DNA of 64,000 nucleotides from Viola odorata (GCA_963691705.1 OY829537.1:20770078-20834077); one strand, 5' to 3'; shown: positions 9,985-22,455, numbered from the stretch's first letter. The notes: a model not told the origin generated them from the sequence alone. Program-made: numbers and translations.

Positions 9985-12477
9985 ATGACTTCTGAGTCGG
10001 AGCCGACGCGACCCTCATCCTCTAATGTTCCTTTTTCGATCCGTAGACAGTTATTCCCTTTTGCTACTGCCGATCTTTCTGTGACAGCGCAACAAATCAC
10101 TATGGAATCTCTGGATCTTTCGGCCAGGTCGGCAGGGGAAGCCTCCTCCTCTCAGACGATCATTTCGTTATCCCAGATGGTGGGATCTAGCTTTTCTACT
10201 CCTCCTCCGAGGGGATTTGTGTTGAACAGTGCAGACCACCCTTTTGCGAGTGAAATAGCGACCCTTCATTTTCGATTGGAATATTTGACTGAAATGGCTG
10301 GAAGAATAACACCTGAGGTTTCTGGGTCGAGTGTCCCTCCCCATGTCATGTTCACGCCATCTATTGTCACCGAGCGGCCCTTGTCACCGTTGTTACAGGG
10401 AAACCTCTAGCCGACTTTGCCTACAACAGATACCCCGATTAGTTTTGTGCAACTCACTTAAGGACTAGTGGAGCCTTATGTGCCACAGGTACCACAGGTG
10501 CCATAAGTTCCCATCCCTCAGGAGGATCGGCACCTTGATGAGGTCAGAAACCGTTGGGACGGTCGAAGAGAAGGAGCGAATAGAGGTTTATCTCCCGAGT
10601 ACAGTGAAAGATCTAGTAGTAGAAGATATCGAACTCGTTCACCCAGGAGCCGCAACCAGTCTCCTAGGCGACATCCTACGCCAGATCCGTAGAATCGGAG
10701 GCGTCACGTGGAAATTTCCCCCCCGCGCCATGAGCGTGAAATCCTTGATAACACATCGGGTCACCCATTTAGCCGTCGTATAAGGCGTCATAAGTTCATC
10801 CGACATGTGAAGCTTCCCACTGAGACTTATGACGGCACCAGAGATCCCATTTCCCACATCAATAAGGTGAAATATTTCGTTCAATTTCAGACTCACAGTG
10901 ATGCGCGTCTCTAGTTCGAGGGCCTTCCTGGCGGATCTATTAGCAACTGCTCACAATTGGAATCTAAGTTCCGGAGCAGATTTAGTACAGCGATTCCAAT
11001 CAGGAAATCCGCCGCCGCATTATTTGACATACGTCGAATGCCTCAAGAAACTTTGAAGGAATTTCTCAGTCGATTCGATCTGGAAATGTCACTAACGTCG
11101 GGTGTTACCATTGATTTCTCTATAGAAGCCCTGAAAAGGAACTGCCGTTATAGTAAATTGAAAGATACACTGATGGTGGACCCTCCAGTGACTTTAGACG
11201 CGTTAAGACTTAAAGCCCATAATTACGCGAAAATGGAAGAAGAGGAAAACAGAGATAGAGCCTATAACATGCCGCCTGAGGTGCCTCTAATTCCTAACGC
11301 TCCTGCAATTACCATTCCTGACGATCACCTCATCGACGATTATACTCAGCGGAAAGATCATATTCCCAAAACCTCCAGTAGGCGGAAAGGTAACTCTTCG
11401 AAGGGAAAGCCTGGTAATTCCCCTACTCAGCGTCAAGGAGATCCTTCTAAAGGTCGGATGTACGACCCTGATTTCCCTTCCCTTAATCTACCAAGGGCGG
11501 AGATTTTAGCGATAGTGGAGCAGCAAAACCTTCCCATCTGTTACCCTACGCCTGTGAAGCCCGGAGTGCTTCTGGGGAGAAGATAAAACGCTTATTGCAA
11601 GTTCCACAAAGTCAGGGGGCACTCCACAGAAGTATGCAGAGAATTAAAATCTGCAATAGAACGTTTGGTGGAAGAAGGTTACTTGGGAGAATTCGCCGCC
11701 AAAGTAAGAGAAGACGCCAGAAACAATCCTACGAAAAGGATGGCAGACGACCGACAAGTACCCCCTCGCGTCCCAGAGAAGGATAATATTCCTGGAAGGA
11801 GAGGTAAAGAAGCTTTCACAGTAGATGACGAGGACTTCCCTATGATTAACATCATAGCGGGAGGGACTCCTTATATGGACGGATCAGAGCAATTGACGAC
11901 CGCGTTAGGAGATAAATGCAAACGGGATGGCACGCTAAAGAAAGGTGAAGAGATAAGCATCCTAGATCGCATGATATTAGCCTTCTCAGAAGAGGACGAA
12001 AAAGGCGTTGTCTATCCGCATAATGACGCATTGGTGGTTACGCCCATCATCGCCAGTCACGGAGTCAGAAGAACTCTTGTTGATAACGGGAGTGCGGTGA
12101 ACCTCTTCTCGTTAGAGGCCTACAATCTCATGAAACGACCCGACAACGAGTTAACACCGTGCAAGAAACCCATAATTGGAGTGGAAGGGGTCCTGATCCC
12201 TGTCACAGGGATAACTACTTTGCCCGTGTACTTTAGAGAAGACACCTCCAAGCGATCAGAGGATCTGTTATTCCTTGTCATGGACTTAAACTTGCCCTAC
12301 AATGTCATACTCGGACGACCCTTCCTCAACCGCTTTGGAGCGGTGATATCTCAGAAGCATCTGAAGATGAAATACCCCTCCTGGGACGGAGTGGTATCGA
12401 TAAAGGGCAACCAAAAACTAACGGCTGAATGTTCGCGTGGAAACCCGCAGACATGCCTGGTATATCACGCGAAATAG
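9985..12477 (+). pseudogene. Tat gag-protease, one frame with six stops
   Basis: A single frame can be followed from ATG 9985 to the TAG at 12475. In-frame stops lie at 10408, 10459, 10504, 10690, 10912 and 11584, with no frameshift needed. Parts in order: Ser/Pro-rich N-terminus; Arg-rich linker; gag core with LESKFRSRFSTAIPIRKSAA and LKEFLSRFDLEM (10950-11090); a zinc knuckle-like CX2H...HX4C (YCKFHKVRGHSTEVC, about 11592-11640); then the protease region, with active site VDNGSAVNLF where DNG replaces the usual D-S/T-G, and LPYNVILGRPFLNRFGA (12290-12340). The C-terminal tail reads out of frame into the RT ORF, so the usual protease-RT linker seems deleted here. Confidence 0.85.
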
Positions 12478-15400
12478 CCGAACACCGGCTCAATGTTGAC
12501 CTTGGCGTCAGGCCGGTCCAGCAAAAGCGGCGCGCGTTCTCTACGGAAAAAGCTTTAGCCGTTGATAAAGAAGTGACAAAGCTCCTTGACGCAGGGTTCA
12601 TCCGCGAAGTTCAATACCCTACTTGGTTAGCCAACCCAGTTCTTGTTCCTAAGCCCAATGGAGACTGGCACATGTGTATCGACTTTACCGATTTGAACGA
12701 TGCTTGCCTTAAGAATTGCTACCCGCTTCCCCGTATTGACCAATTAGTCGATCAGAATGTCGGGTACGCATATTTGAGTTCACTTGACGCTAACTCCGGA
12801 TACCACCAAATTCCCATGGCCGTTGAAGATGAAGAAAAAACTGTCTTCATCACTCCTAAGGCCACTTACTGTTATACGGCAACGTCGTTTGGGCTAAAGA
12901 ATGCTGGGGCGACGTTCCAACGTATGGCAAACAAGATATTCGAAGAACAGATAAGGAGGAATGTGGAAGCATACGTTGATGATATATTGGTAAAGAGCGC
13001 GAACTTTCAGGATCACTTGCAGGATTTGAAAGAAGTCTTTAACATGATGAAAAGGCACAGCATGAAACTGAACCCCCGAAAATGCATGTTTGCATTTCAG
13101 ACGGGGAAATTCCTAGGCTACGTAGTCAGCCAAAAAGGAATCCAGCCTAACCCATCAAAGATTAAAGCCATACAAGACATGATATCTCCAAGAACCGTTA
13201 AGGATGTACAAAGGCTAACAGGGCGCGTTATCGCCCTAGGGCGATTTATTTCCAAACAAGGCGAGAAGTGTCTCCCTTTTTTCAAAGTCATACGCAAGAA
13301 AGCACCGTTCGGGTGGACCCCAGAATGTGAAGAGGCGTTCGTTAGCCTAAAAGATTACCTATCGTCTGACCTACTGCTGACAAGGCCGGAGCCGGGTGAT
13401 ACTTTATATTTATACCTCGGCGCTGCTGACGAAGTGGTTAGTGCCGCCCTCGTTCGCGACGATAGCCACGTTCTGAAAGATGCGGAGCTACGATACGCCC
13501 GAATTGAGAAAATAGCGTTCGCACTAATACAAGCCACTCGAAAAATGGGCAAATACTTCCAGTCCTACCCCGTTATCGTGCTTACAGACCAACCTCTGAA
13601 GAGAATATTTCGAAAGCCTGAGTCCTCAGAAAGAATGTTAATCTGGGCGCTCGAACTCGAGCAGTACGGGCTGAGGTATCAGTCCCGACCGTCCGTGAAG
13701 GCTCAAATCCTGGCTGATTTTATAGCAGAATGCACCTTTACAGAAGTTCTGTTAACAGATGTACCCAAAGAGGAGTGGGGCGACATGGATCTCCCGTTTT
13801 TGAAAACTTATACGGACCTCTGGATCATTCATGTAGATGGAGCTAAAAACCAAGAATTGGCTGGAGCCGGAATCTTCATAAATGGGCCGCACGATATGCG
13901 AATACAGTACGCCATCCGAATTCTGCAGCCGTTATCCAATAACGCGGCAGAGTACGAGGCGTTACTAGCCGGACTCAGGATAGAGAGAAGCCTTTCTTCC
14001 AAAGGTAGGCACGATACCGGAAGAACAGGAGACCTGCGTCTAAAAATTTGTGGTGACTCCAAACTGGTAATTGACCAGGTCTTGGGGCACTCTCAGACCC
14101 GGGAGCCCATCATGATCCAATACCTCGCCAAGGTGAAACGAGAGCTGTTGGAAATAAAGAAAGAAGGCATGCAAGTCAGCTTTGAGCACGTTCCCCGAGA
14201 GGACAACGCCGAAGCTGACAATCTCACCAAGCTGGCCGCGAACCCGGAAGCGTCCATACCCAAAGGTGTGTATTACCGTGAGTTACCTGTACCTTCCTTC
14301 ATGGAAGAGCAAGCATCTCTGTGTGTGGAAGAACTCAAGAATGACTGACGGGTCCCCGTAATCAAATACTTGAAACACGAAGAACTGCCTGTGGATATCG
14401 CTGAAAAGAAAAGGGTGCTGAGACAGGTAGCTCGCTGTACGTACTATGACGGGGACTTGGTTTGGAGATGTTTTTCTCACCCAGCCGCCAAATGTATAAC
14501 GGAGCAAGAGGGTCTTCTCACCTTGCGCGAAATTCACGAAGGGGTGTGCGGTATGCACGTGTCGGGTGGCACCCTGGCTGCACAAGTTTTCAGATCTGGA
14601 TTCTATTGGCCCACCATCCGGAGAGATTGCCACAACTATGTGCAAACTTGCCCTAAATGTCAGGAGTTCTCTAAAATTCCTCGATGTCCCGCCACCGAAA
14701 TATCCGAGATTATCGCTCCTTGCCTTTTTGCTAAATGGGGGATCGATATCCTGGGCCCATTTCCAAAGGCAAGGTCCCAACTGAAATTTGTGATAGTGGC
14801 AGTGGACTACTTTACGAAGTGGGCAGAAGCTGAAGCGGTCGCCAACATCACGGCGGAAAAAACTTGGCGTTTCTTCAAACACCAAGTTATCATGAGGTTT
14901 GGCGTACCCCGCATCCTAGTCAGCGATAACGAAACACAGTTCACCAGCCAATTCTTCAAAGACCAGTGCTCGAAATTCAGGATTGAGCAGCGATTCTCTT
15001 CCGTGGCTCACCCGCAAACCAATGGGCAGGCGAAAATGACAAACCGGGGCATCCTCAGCGGTATTAAGAAAAACCTAGAGGGGTCTAAAAAGAAGTGGGC
15101 CGACGAGCTGCCATATGTGATGTGGGCGTACCGCATGACCGTGAAAACCAGTACCGGAGAAACACCTTTCGCATTGGCCTTCGAAATCGAGGCTGTTACG
15201 CCAGTAGAAATCGGTACAGTGAGCCTGCGAGTGGCTCACTTTCGGGAGGAGCTGAATGAGGAAAGGTTACGAGCTAACCTTGACGCGTTACCAGAGGTCC
15301 GAGAAGAAACCCTCATGAAAACGCTACATTACAAGCGAAAGATGGCCCGTTATCATAACAGGCGCGTCAAAGAACGGTTGCTGAAGGCAGGCGACCTGGT

Positions 15401-15581
15401 TCTCAGAGACAAGCGAGCGGCTGGTCAACGTGTGGGGAAGCTCAGTCCAAACTGGGATGGGCCGTATCGCGTTACCCGCATTATTGGGAAATGAGCCTAT
15501 CATCTGGAGACACTCGATGGTACTCCCTTACCTAACTCTTGGAACATCGCTCGTTTGAAATTATATTACCCTAGAACTTGA
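12429..15581 (+). pseudogene. Tat pol: RT, RNase H, second RNase H, integrase
   Basis: Frame from 12429 to a final TGA at 15579, with in-frame TGA at 14346 and 15492. It begins MFAWKPADMPGI, the usual entry to Tat RT. RT has the YVDD box (EAYVDDILVKS, near 12970). The first RNase H follows (LYLYLGAADEVVSAALV). A second RNase H has HVDGA, NNAAEYEALLAG and GDSKLVIDQ (13830-14090). Integrase has the HHCC finger (REIHEGVCGMH ... CPKC), D in WGIDILGPF and D in VSDNETQF. The third catalytic position, 36 residues after the second Asp, is Lys instead of Glu (NGQAKMTNR, near 15034). The end (LYYPRT) is after the 15492 stop. Integrase would be inactive as read. Confidence 0.92.
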
Positions 15582-15689
15582 TTTTATCTGCACCTTTGAC
15601 TGATGTCAACCCTAACCTTAGCTAACGCTCAGTGAGAGAGCTTTCTTGGGTGTTTGTGGTTGCTGTTGTGCAGATAAAAAAGGGGGATC

Positions 15690-16150
15690 CTGGAAGTGAA
15701 AAGTCCTATCCTTGTGACGGCCGGTCCTGATTAGACGGCTCACTAAGTTAGGGCACAACCCAGCATGCCTTGAACTAGCGTCGGGATTGAAAGGTCCCTG
15801 ACACCCCCGGGAGTGAAAAGTCCTATCCTTGTGATGACTGATCTTGATCAGATGGCTCACTAAGTGAGGGCACTTCCCGGTATCTTTGGGAGTGAAAAGC
15901 CCTTTTCTTGTACTGACCGTTCTCGTGGAGACGGCCCATCAAGACAAGGCACGCCCCAGGGAAATAGTAACTCCGTTCTAGAAATGAAAAGTCCTATCTT
16001 AGTGACCGGGCTAATATAGACTACTCATTAAGTGAGGGCACGATTCTAGACGCGAGGGCAACGCCTGAAAGTGAAAAACCCTAGCCTTGTGACGGCCTGT
16101 CCTGATCCGACGGCTCACAAAGATGAGACACTTTCCAGGCCGACCGTGGA
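15690..16150. repeat. Imperfect tandem repeats behind Tat pol
   Basis: Five units begin with AGTGAAAAGTCCTATC or variants at about 15695, 15812, 15891, 15983 and 16070, spaced 117, 79, 92 and 87 bp. Each carries CTTGTGACGG, GACGGCTCACTAAG and AGGGCAC. No coding frame runs through them. Variable minisatellites between pol and the 3' LTR are usual in Tat elements. Confidence 0.8.
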
Positions 16151-16710
16151 AATATGGAAACGCGAAGAATCGCGAAATCCCAGCTAGTAACCAGATGCGT
16201 GATCCCTGGTGAAGTATAGAGCTGATAGAAAAAGCGATTTACTCAGTTTCTGTATTAACGCCCTATGACGGCAACAGAAAGGCTCTTACGGGTAATTATT
16301 GTCTCTTATAGCATGTTATGCTACTAATGGTTTACAATTAAGAATGTGCAGAATACTTTTCGAGCGGCGGAAAGATTGATGATCGCACAAATGGCGATAT
16401 ATCATGAGACTCGTCAGGAAAGCTAACTCGATACCGACCTCAGCGATTTCCGTTGTCGAAACGCTAGGAGCCTGCTCGAGAAAGTAAACACATTATGTTA
16501 TCAAGGCGACAATGACGCCAAGGGAGTTTCAAAAAGTGAAAACTAAAGAAAGGGAAAGACAACGATAAAGATATAAACTGTTTGAATATATGAAAAGGCC
16601 TTTGAGGGGTCACGAGTTCTAAGGCTCAAAACAATAACGCCGTGGAGGCAAAAAAAAAAGCCTGGCAATTCCCGATAGCTACAGAAGAGGCGGCGAAGCT
16701 TTAGGGTGCG
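16151..16710. other. Non-coding Tat 3' region
   Basis: Sequence between the minisatellite and the stop of antisense gene A. No frame is supported on either strand. It would include the 3' UTR of antisense gene A, including a run of nine A on the plus strand near 16651. Confidence 0.5.
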
Positions 16711-19100
16711 TCAGCCCTCAGGGTTCCTCCGTTTCCAGCCCTCTACCTTAGCTTGGCGAAAACCCGCATCATTGAGGTTGGCAGACTTCCGTTTGAAAGC
16801 CCTCGTGACCTCCTCACCTTTATACGCATCTACCCCATGGACCTCCTCGAAGCAATCAACCAAAATAATGACAGTCCGCTCGACATGCCACAGACACTTA
16901 TCGGTTGACTCCTCTTCTAGAGCGGCCTTCCCTTCCTCCAGGGCAGCTTTCTCCCTTGCCAAAGATGACTTCTCTTCTTCCAGGGTGACATTCTTGGCTT
17001 TTTCCGCTGTCAAGGCGGCATCAAGGGCGGACGCTTGCCCTTTCAGTTCCTGCTGGGTCGGCAATAATTGAGTACGTTCCTCCAACAACTTTTTCTTCTC
17101 ATTTCGCTCTTTGGAAAGTTCAGCCAAGGAGGCGGTAAGAGAGGCAGCCTGACGCTGCGCATGCTCTGTCTAGTAATGGAACTTCTCAAAGTTGGTGAAG
17201 AGGCTAAAGCGTAGCGAATTCGCCTTGTCGTCGTCAATCTTAGAGAGGAAAGCCTCCCGTTCGGCAGCGGACGATAATATCTGGGCAGCCAATAAAGCGG
17301 AAACCTCGTCCGAGCCATCGCCCCCGATAGCCGTCAAGCCTGTGTTGCGAAAATCATATAAGTCAACTTGATGAGTCACAGTACCGGACTCACTCACCGA
17401 ACTTAGATCAGCAACAAAGTTGAAGTTGGTGGCCTCTTCGCCGGAACGTTGCGACAATGGAACGCTCGAAGGGACGAACACCAGGGGAACAAGAGGGTGA
17501 ACTTGTGTAGAAGAACCCCCTTGGATGATGTAGGAACCATGGGAATGGTAGCCCGAAAAGTCCTGCAAACCCTCTTGGTAGTCCAGGTTAGGAGGATATG
17601 AGTGAACAGGCCCACCGAAAAAATTGGGCGAAGCCCCATAAGACTCAGTTGTACCCATGTTTACCAGAAACTCCGAGGGATGATTCTGGGGAACATCCGT
17701 GGAAACGAAGGCGCTGGCAGGTCTGACTTCCGTCACAGCGACAGTAGAGGATAAGCTGCCGCCCTCACCCTCCTGCCGAGGTCTCTTCTTGGAACCACCC
17801 AGCACATAACCCATCTCCATATCGCCTATGGGAGATGCGGAAGTAGGAGCAACAACAGTATCCTACAAAGAACACAGTATAAAACGCAGATAAGAGAAAC
17901 GAATGAAATAATGACGGACATCAATGTACAGCATATCGCGGCCAAAAAGCACACTCACAACAGTAGTGTCAAGAGGAGGTGCTTCTGAAGAAGCTGCCGC
18001 GTCCGAAGAAGGAGTGAGAGCGGCAACGCTTCTCGTTTTTTTCTTCTTTTTTCCTTTGGCAAGGGCCTTAGGGACTTTAGAAGAAGATGGCTGAGTAGGA
18101 TGAGCAGCGACGGTCACGATGGGGATACCCGAAGGAATGTCGGTATTTCCCTCACTAGCCGAGGAAGAGGATACTTGAGCGAGGCTCACGGAAGCAGTGG
18201 TTGGTACAGTTGGGTTATCAGTAGCTTCCGTGGAGACAACCCTCTCCTTTTCTTCTCTTTCCTGAGCCCTTTTTAGTCTTCTTCTAACGCTCTCAGGCGT
18301 GTAATTGGGATCCGTCGCTGCATGATCGCAAAATAACATTAGCGTTAGTATCAGCAGGAATAAGGAAGGAAGCAACACGACACTCACGTCTAATACAGGA
18401 TTGAATGTCCGCCCCGCATGCCAGATAACGGGTGTGAACGCTGCTTTCCAATTGAAGCAATTTGCCTAACCAGCCTTGTTCAAGCTGAGGAAGGCTCTCC
18501 GGCTGGCCCCAGGCGCTATCTTTGACGTCTTGGTTAAACCCAGATCGCCACCAAGAACTAGGAACTTCAGGAAGATCTATCACAAAGAACTCCTTTTTCC
18601 AAGCCTCGACGGAAGACTCAAATGTGGAGGAGTTTCCAAGTAAAGGACTTGAGTGAGTCATCGTCATAACGGGGCGATATCGTTATCACACCCCGACACT
18701 TCATCAATTTAAAAACCGACTTAAGCAACAAAAGGGTAGAGGAAGTGATCCCCTTATATTTACAAAGTTTCAGAAAGGCATAAACACAGCAATATGCATT
18801 TGGGGCTAATTGGACGGGATTCAAATCGCAAGCAATAAGTAATTGTTTTATGAAAGGGTCGACGGGAAGCCGGAAACCATAACGGAATATTTGTGCGTAC
18901 AGAACCCTACGTTTGCCCGTCAAAACGCTGTTCAAGCGTATCGACTCAGGGGCAACGGTGGCCTTATAACCGGCAGGGATAACAACATTATGTGCGGCTA
19001 AATGCTCATCAAGAGCGACTTCAGAGGTGATACTGCTAACCGTAATATCCATATTTTTCTCATCGGCAGACTTCGACTCAGGGCGGCGAGTCTTAGCCAT
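16711..19100 (-). pseudogene. Tat antisense gene A: gypsy-type putative transposon protein with coiled coil
   Basis: Opposite in strand to gag-pol. Starts at ATG 19100 (MAKTRRPESK) and can be read in three exons, 19100-18388, 18317-17959 and 17862-16711, joined by GT-AG introns of 70 and 96 bp. Domains: N-terminal region with FRYGFRLPVDPFIKQLL and CDLNPVQLAPNAYCCVYAFL, matching the plant putative gypsy-type transposon domain (Pfam PF04195 type); WWRSGFNQDVKDSAW; a Ser/Thr/Pro linker with a basic KGKKKKKTR patch; and a C-terminal coiled coil with AREKAALEEGKAALEEES. A frameshift is needed near 18620 and a TAG interrupts at 17170-17172. Function is unknown; it is not gag or pol. Gene B next door is a diverged copy with the same layout. 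Confidence 0.75.
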
Positions 19101-19770
19101 GACAGAAATAAGAAATTAAAGACGAAGAAGACGATGGAAGAAAATAGGAAATACCTTTAGAGAAAAAGCACTTCGAGAACCCTAAATGGTGGAAAGAAAA
19201 CAAGACGGCTAGAGAGAATATGAAGCAAGTAGAATGACAAAAGTAAGAAAAAGAAATAAGTGTTGGGTTTTATAACCCTAGTGGCCAAAAGAAGCAACGG
19301 ATGCTACAGTCGTTGCATGAGGAGCGTCACAAGGAACAGACTCAAGCAATGAGTACAATTCTAGAGAAGCGCGACAACGCTTCGATTTTGCTAAAATTCT
19401 AGAGCACGCTAGCCCTCGGTGCCCTAAAGAATGGACACGTGTGTCTGTGCCATCATGACTTTTCTCTCGCATTAATGAGAGGATTGTGAGCATTAAATGC
19501 TCTGAAAAGCAGAAATGATTTTCTGGAATAAGACAAGAGTGATATTGCAATAATGGAGATAACGCAGGATGGCGTTAGCCAAGCCGGCAGCTTTCGAGAT
19601 AACGCGGGAAAGCAAAACAAAGATCAGTTATTATCTAAGAATGAAGTACAAATATCGTTGCGCGATAAGGCGTTATGACAAGACAAAGGAAGCAAATAAA
19701 GAGGAAAATCCTCCAAAGGGTCAGCGTTGACTAATCATGGTCCAGCACGGATATCGCAGCTGCCATTCCC
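19101..19770 (-). promoter_or_regulatory. Upstream region of antisense gene A with TATA box
   Basis: No coding frame is supported. On the minus strand GGTTATAAAACCC gives a TATA box at 19274-19268, about 170 bp before the ATG of gene A. The 3' UTR of gene B must also lie here. A GACACGTGT word (CACGTG core) occurs near 19436. Confidence 0.55.
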
Positions 19771-21983
19771 CTACTCCTCCCCGAAAGAAAGAAAATCTCC
19801 CTCACTTTCACTTAAATACTTTATCTTCTTGGAGGCGTAATCAGCCAACCTAGATGAATCAACAGTCCCCTGGCGATAGAGATCTGTAAATCCGGCGATA
19901 CAGACCTCCATGGTCTTGTTTTTCCACCAAACTATCTTCGAAGGTACTTTGGCCAGATCCGCGTCGCGGGACGATATCTCTTCACGAAGGAGAGAGTTTC
20001 TTTTGTCGGCCGCCACCAATTCCGCCTCCAGCAGCTCTACCTTAGCCTTCTCCTTTGATTTTTCTCGCCCGAGCTCGGCACGACAGTCGTTCAACTCTGC
20101 CTGGGTTCGACCTTGAAGCTTCAACAGCTCTATTACCTTCGCCAAAGCGGCATCTAGTTGTTCCTTCGAACCGGGAGAGCGTCGAACCTTGTCGCTCTAA
20201 TCCTCGAGAAAATAATGCAGCTCACGGAAGCTGGCCAGCATGTCATTCAGAAGGCGTGTATGTTGAATCTCAGGGGGATGCCACAGGAACTCTTCCTTGT
20301 CCTTCGAAGAACTTAACATTTGGCCCACTATAGAGCCTACCGGCTCATCTCGTGATAACGGATCCGATATCCCTAAAGCGCGAAGCCCGTTAGTACCAAA
20401 AGATGACAGATCCAGCTGGTATGCGACATTTCCTTGAGGACTTTGAGGGGAAAGATTGGCGATATAGGGAGGAGAGCAACTTTTTACGGAACTACCAATG
20501 CCCGAGATCGAAGAAAGGAATAAGGGCTAAGGCTTCCTCGGGAGAGGATTAAGAGGAACACTTGGGTTCGAAACCGGCATGGTCACATCCGGAATACAGG
20601 AAGAGATCGGAGAATCAGGGCCACCAGACGGCAAGGGTGAGTCCACCACCGCCGAAGCCTCATTAGCTTTGGAAGGAACGGCAGAAGGCACCTTGACAAC
20701 CTCCGCCACCTGCGAGGTACTCGCGACATGAGAAGTGTCAACCCCCGCGGTAGGAACTGCGTTAACTTCCCTCAAGGGAGGAACCGATGGGCCAGTTTTC
20801 TCTTTTCGGGTTTTCTTTCGGAGACGCTCCGTCTCGGCCGCCATCTCTTCGCTATCGTCCTCGGTTGACTCCGCCGCGGGATCATTTTTTCTCGCCCTAA
20901 GCTTCATTCGTCGGGCAAGGGTGGCGTGACGTAGCTCGGAACCGGCATCCATGCTCTCGCTATCGCTGTCAACTATTCCAGTCGCAGGACGACTCGGAGT
21001 CACTCCCCTGCCCCGAGGCGGCAACCAATTCTCAAGAAAATGAGAAGGTTGAGCGAAAGCACTGCGTATTGCGACGGTCTTAGTTCTCCTTCTCCTCGAC
21101 GGGATAGTCGGATGGCTGGAGCTTTCAGGTGGTGGAGAAGGGGGTAATGTCTGAAGCGGCACCACGTTCAGAGGAGTGTTATTCCCCCGGAAGAATGACC
21201 CTCAGCGCTACCTGCCAGCGAAACATGTTAATATAGCAAGCAAATCGAAGCGATAACGTGGCAAAAGAAAAACTCACCAACAACACACTCTTTCAATGGT
21301 CTGAACCGAGCAAATTCCCGAATGCGGAAAGACCCTTCTATTTCTAACAGGGCGGTAACATGGGACTCATCAGTACCAGACAACACTTCTGGTTTTCTCC
21401 AAGCAACGCTGGTAATCTCACGGTTAAGACCCCCGCGCCACCAGCGGGACGGCAGGCGAAGGGTGAAGAAGCCATTTTTCCAGTTGTCCACGCTCTCCTC
21501 AAAACCTTGAAAGTTCTGCCAGAAAAATTGCATGATGGCGTCATTCCATCTTGGGGTGATATCCACCAAGCAGTCGCGACAGCTCAAGTTGAAAAATGTG
21601 CGGAACAGATCGAGGGATGGAGTGAAAATACGCTTCATCTCGCATGCCCGAAGGAAGGCATAAATCCCACACCAGGAAGGCAAAGTTATTTGAACGGGAT
21701 TGAGATCGTAATGATTTAGCAGCTTCATCAGAGAAGTATGGATCGGGAGATGAAACCCGTAGAGGAACATCTTGAAATAAACTAGCCGGAACGTTCCCCA
21801 TATGGCATCATGAAGTCGAATATCCTTCGTAGGGATATAAGGGCGGCAGCCCAAGGGGAAGGTGATACCGTTCTCCTCTAACTCTGCCCTCAAAACTTCA
21901 TTACAATCAAAAATACTACGAGCTCTCTTAGCCTCGAGATCTATAGGATTTTCGGCACCCGCAGTGGCTCTAACACGAGACAT
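19771..21983 (-). pseudogene. Tat antisense gene B: diverged paralogue of gene A
   Basis: The first good ATG is at 21983 (MSRVRATAGAENPIDLE); the longer open frame upstream has no ATG. Exon 1 holds the same domain as gene A: FKMFLYGFHLPIHTSLMKLL, HYDLNPVQITLPSWCGIYAF, FEESVDNWKNGFF and PSRWWRGGLNREITSVAW. It ends at a GT donor (21277), with an AG at 21212 closing a 66 bp intron, as in gene A. Downstream are a Pro/Ser-rich linker, ARRMKLRARKNDPAAES, a block paralogous to gene A (YQLDLSSFGTNGLRALG against HQVDLYDFRNTGLTAIG), and a coiled coil (LLEAELVAADKRNSLLREE) ending at 19771. In-frame TAGs at about 20528 and 20199 break it. Protein role unknown. Confidence 0.75.
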
Positions 21984-22106
21984 AAGGGACTGGAAAAATA
22001 AAACTACGACGAGAGAGGAACAAAATACTTGGAGCAAGAAGCCAGTAAACAGGTCGTCGGCGCCGGCGAGCAGTTGCAGAAACTCCTCTTGAGCAGGAAG
22101 AAGCAC

Positions 22107-22455
22107 AAGAGAAAGAGAAAGTGTGAAATTTTTTGAAGTATTGGCAAAAGTAATGAAAGAGAATAGCGGTTCCCTTATAAAGGTCGAACTTGAAGAAGAG
22201 ACAGCCTGTAAAAGTGAGACACGTGCGGAGCAGAAAGCGACGCGTGGACAGTCATTTATGTCTTTGGGAGAAGACAGTTACCAACTGAAAACCAAAAGAC
22301 GGTTGCACCCAGCAACAGGTATCCCTCCGCGGCAACCCTTGACGCTTGAAGAAATGGCTCGAGAAGGCGATAGGAGAACAAAGGGAAAATGAAGCGTTAT
22401 CTTATTCATTTTCGAAAAGCCATACGGCATCTACAAAGAGGCAAGACACGCTAAA
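22107..22455 (-). other. Upstream region of antisense gene B
   Basis: Between gene B and gene C. It holds the TATA-like box of gene B and two CACGTG/ACGCGT-like words (ACACGTGCGG and GACGCGTGG near 22219-22246). A plus-strand open frame here (22123-22392) has no features and is not called. Confidence 0.5.
22174..22181 (-). promoter_or_regulatory. TATA-like box of antisense gene B
   Basis: The minus strand reads CCTTTATAAGGGA here, about 190 bp before the ATG at 21983, a spacing close to that of gene A and its TATA box. Confidence 0.5.

Noticed and set aside
21360..21719. Plus-strand frame of 119 codons opposite antisense gene B
   Set aside because: It is a shadow of gene B, whose protein matches gene A and a known domain type; the plus frame has neither.
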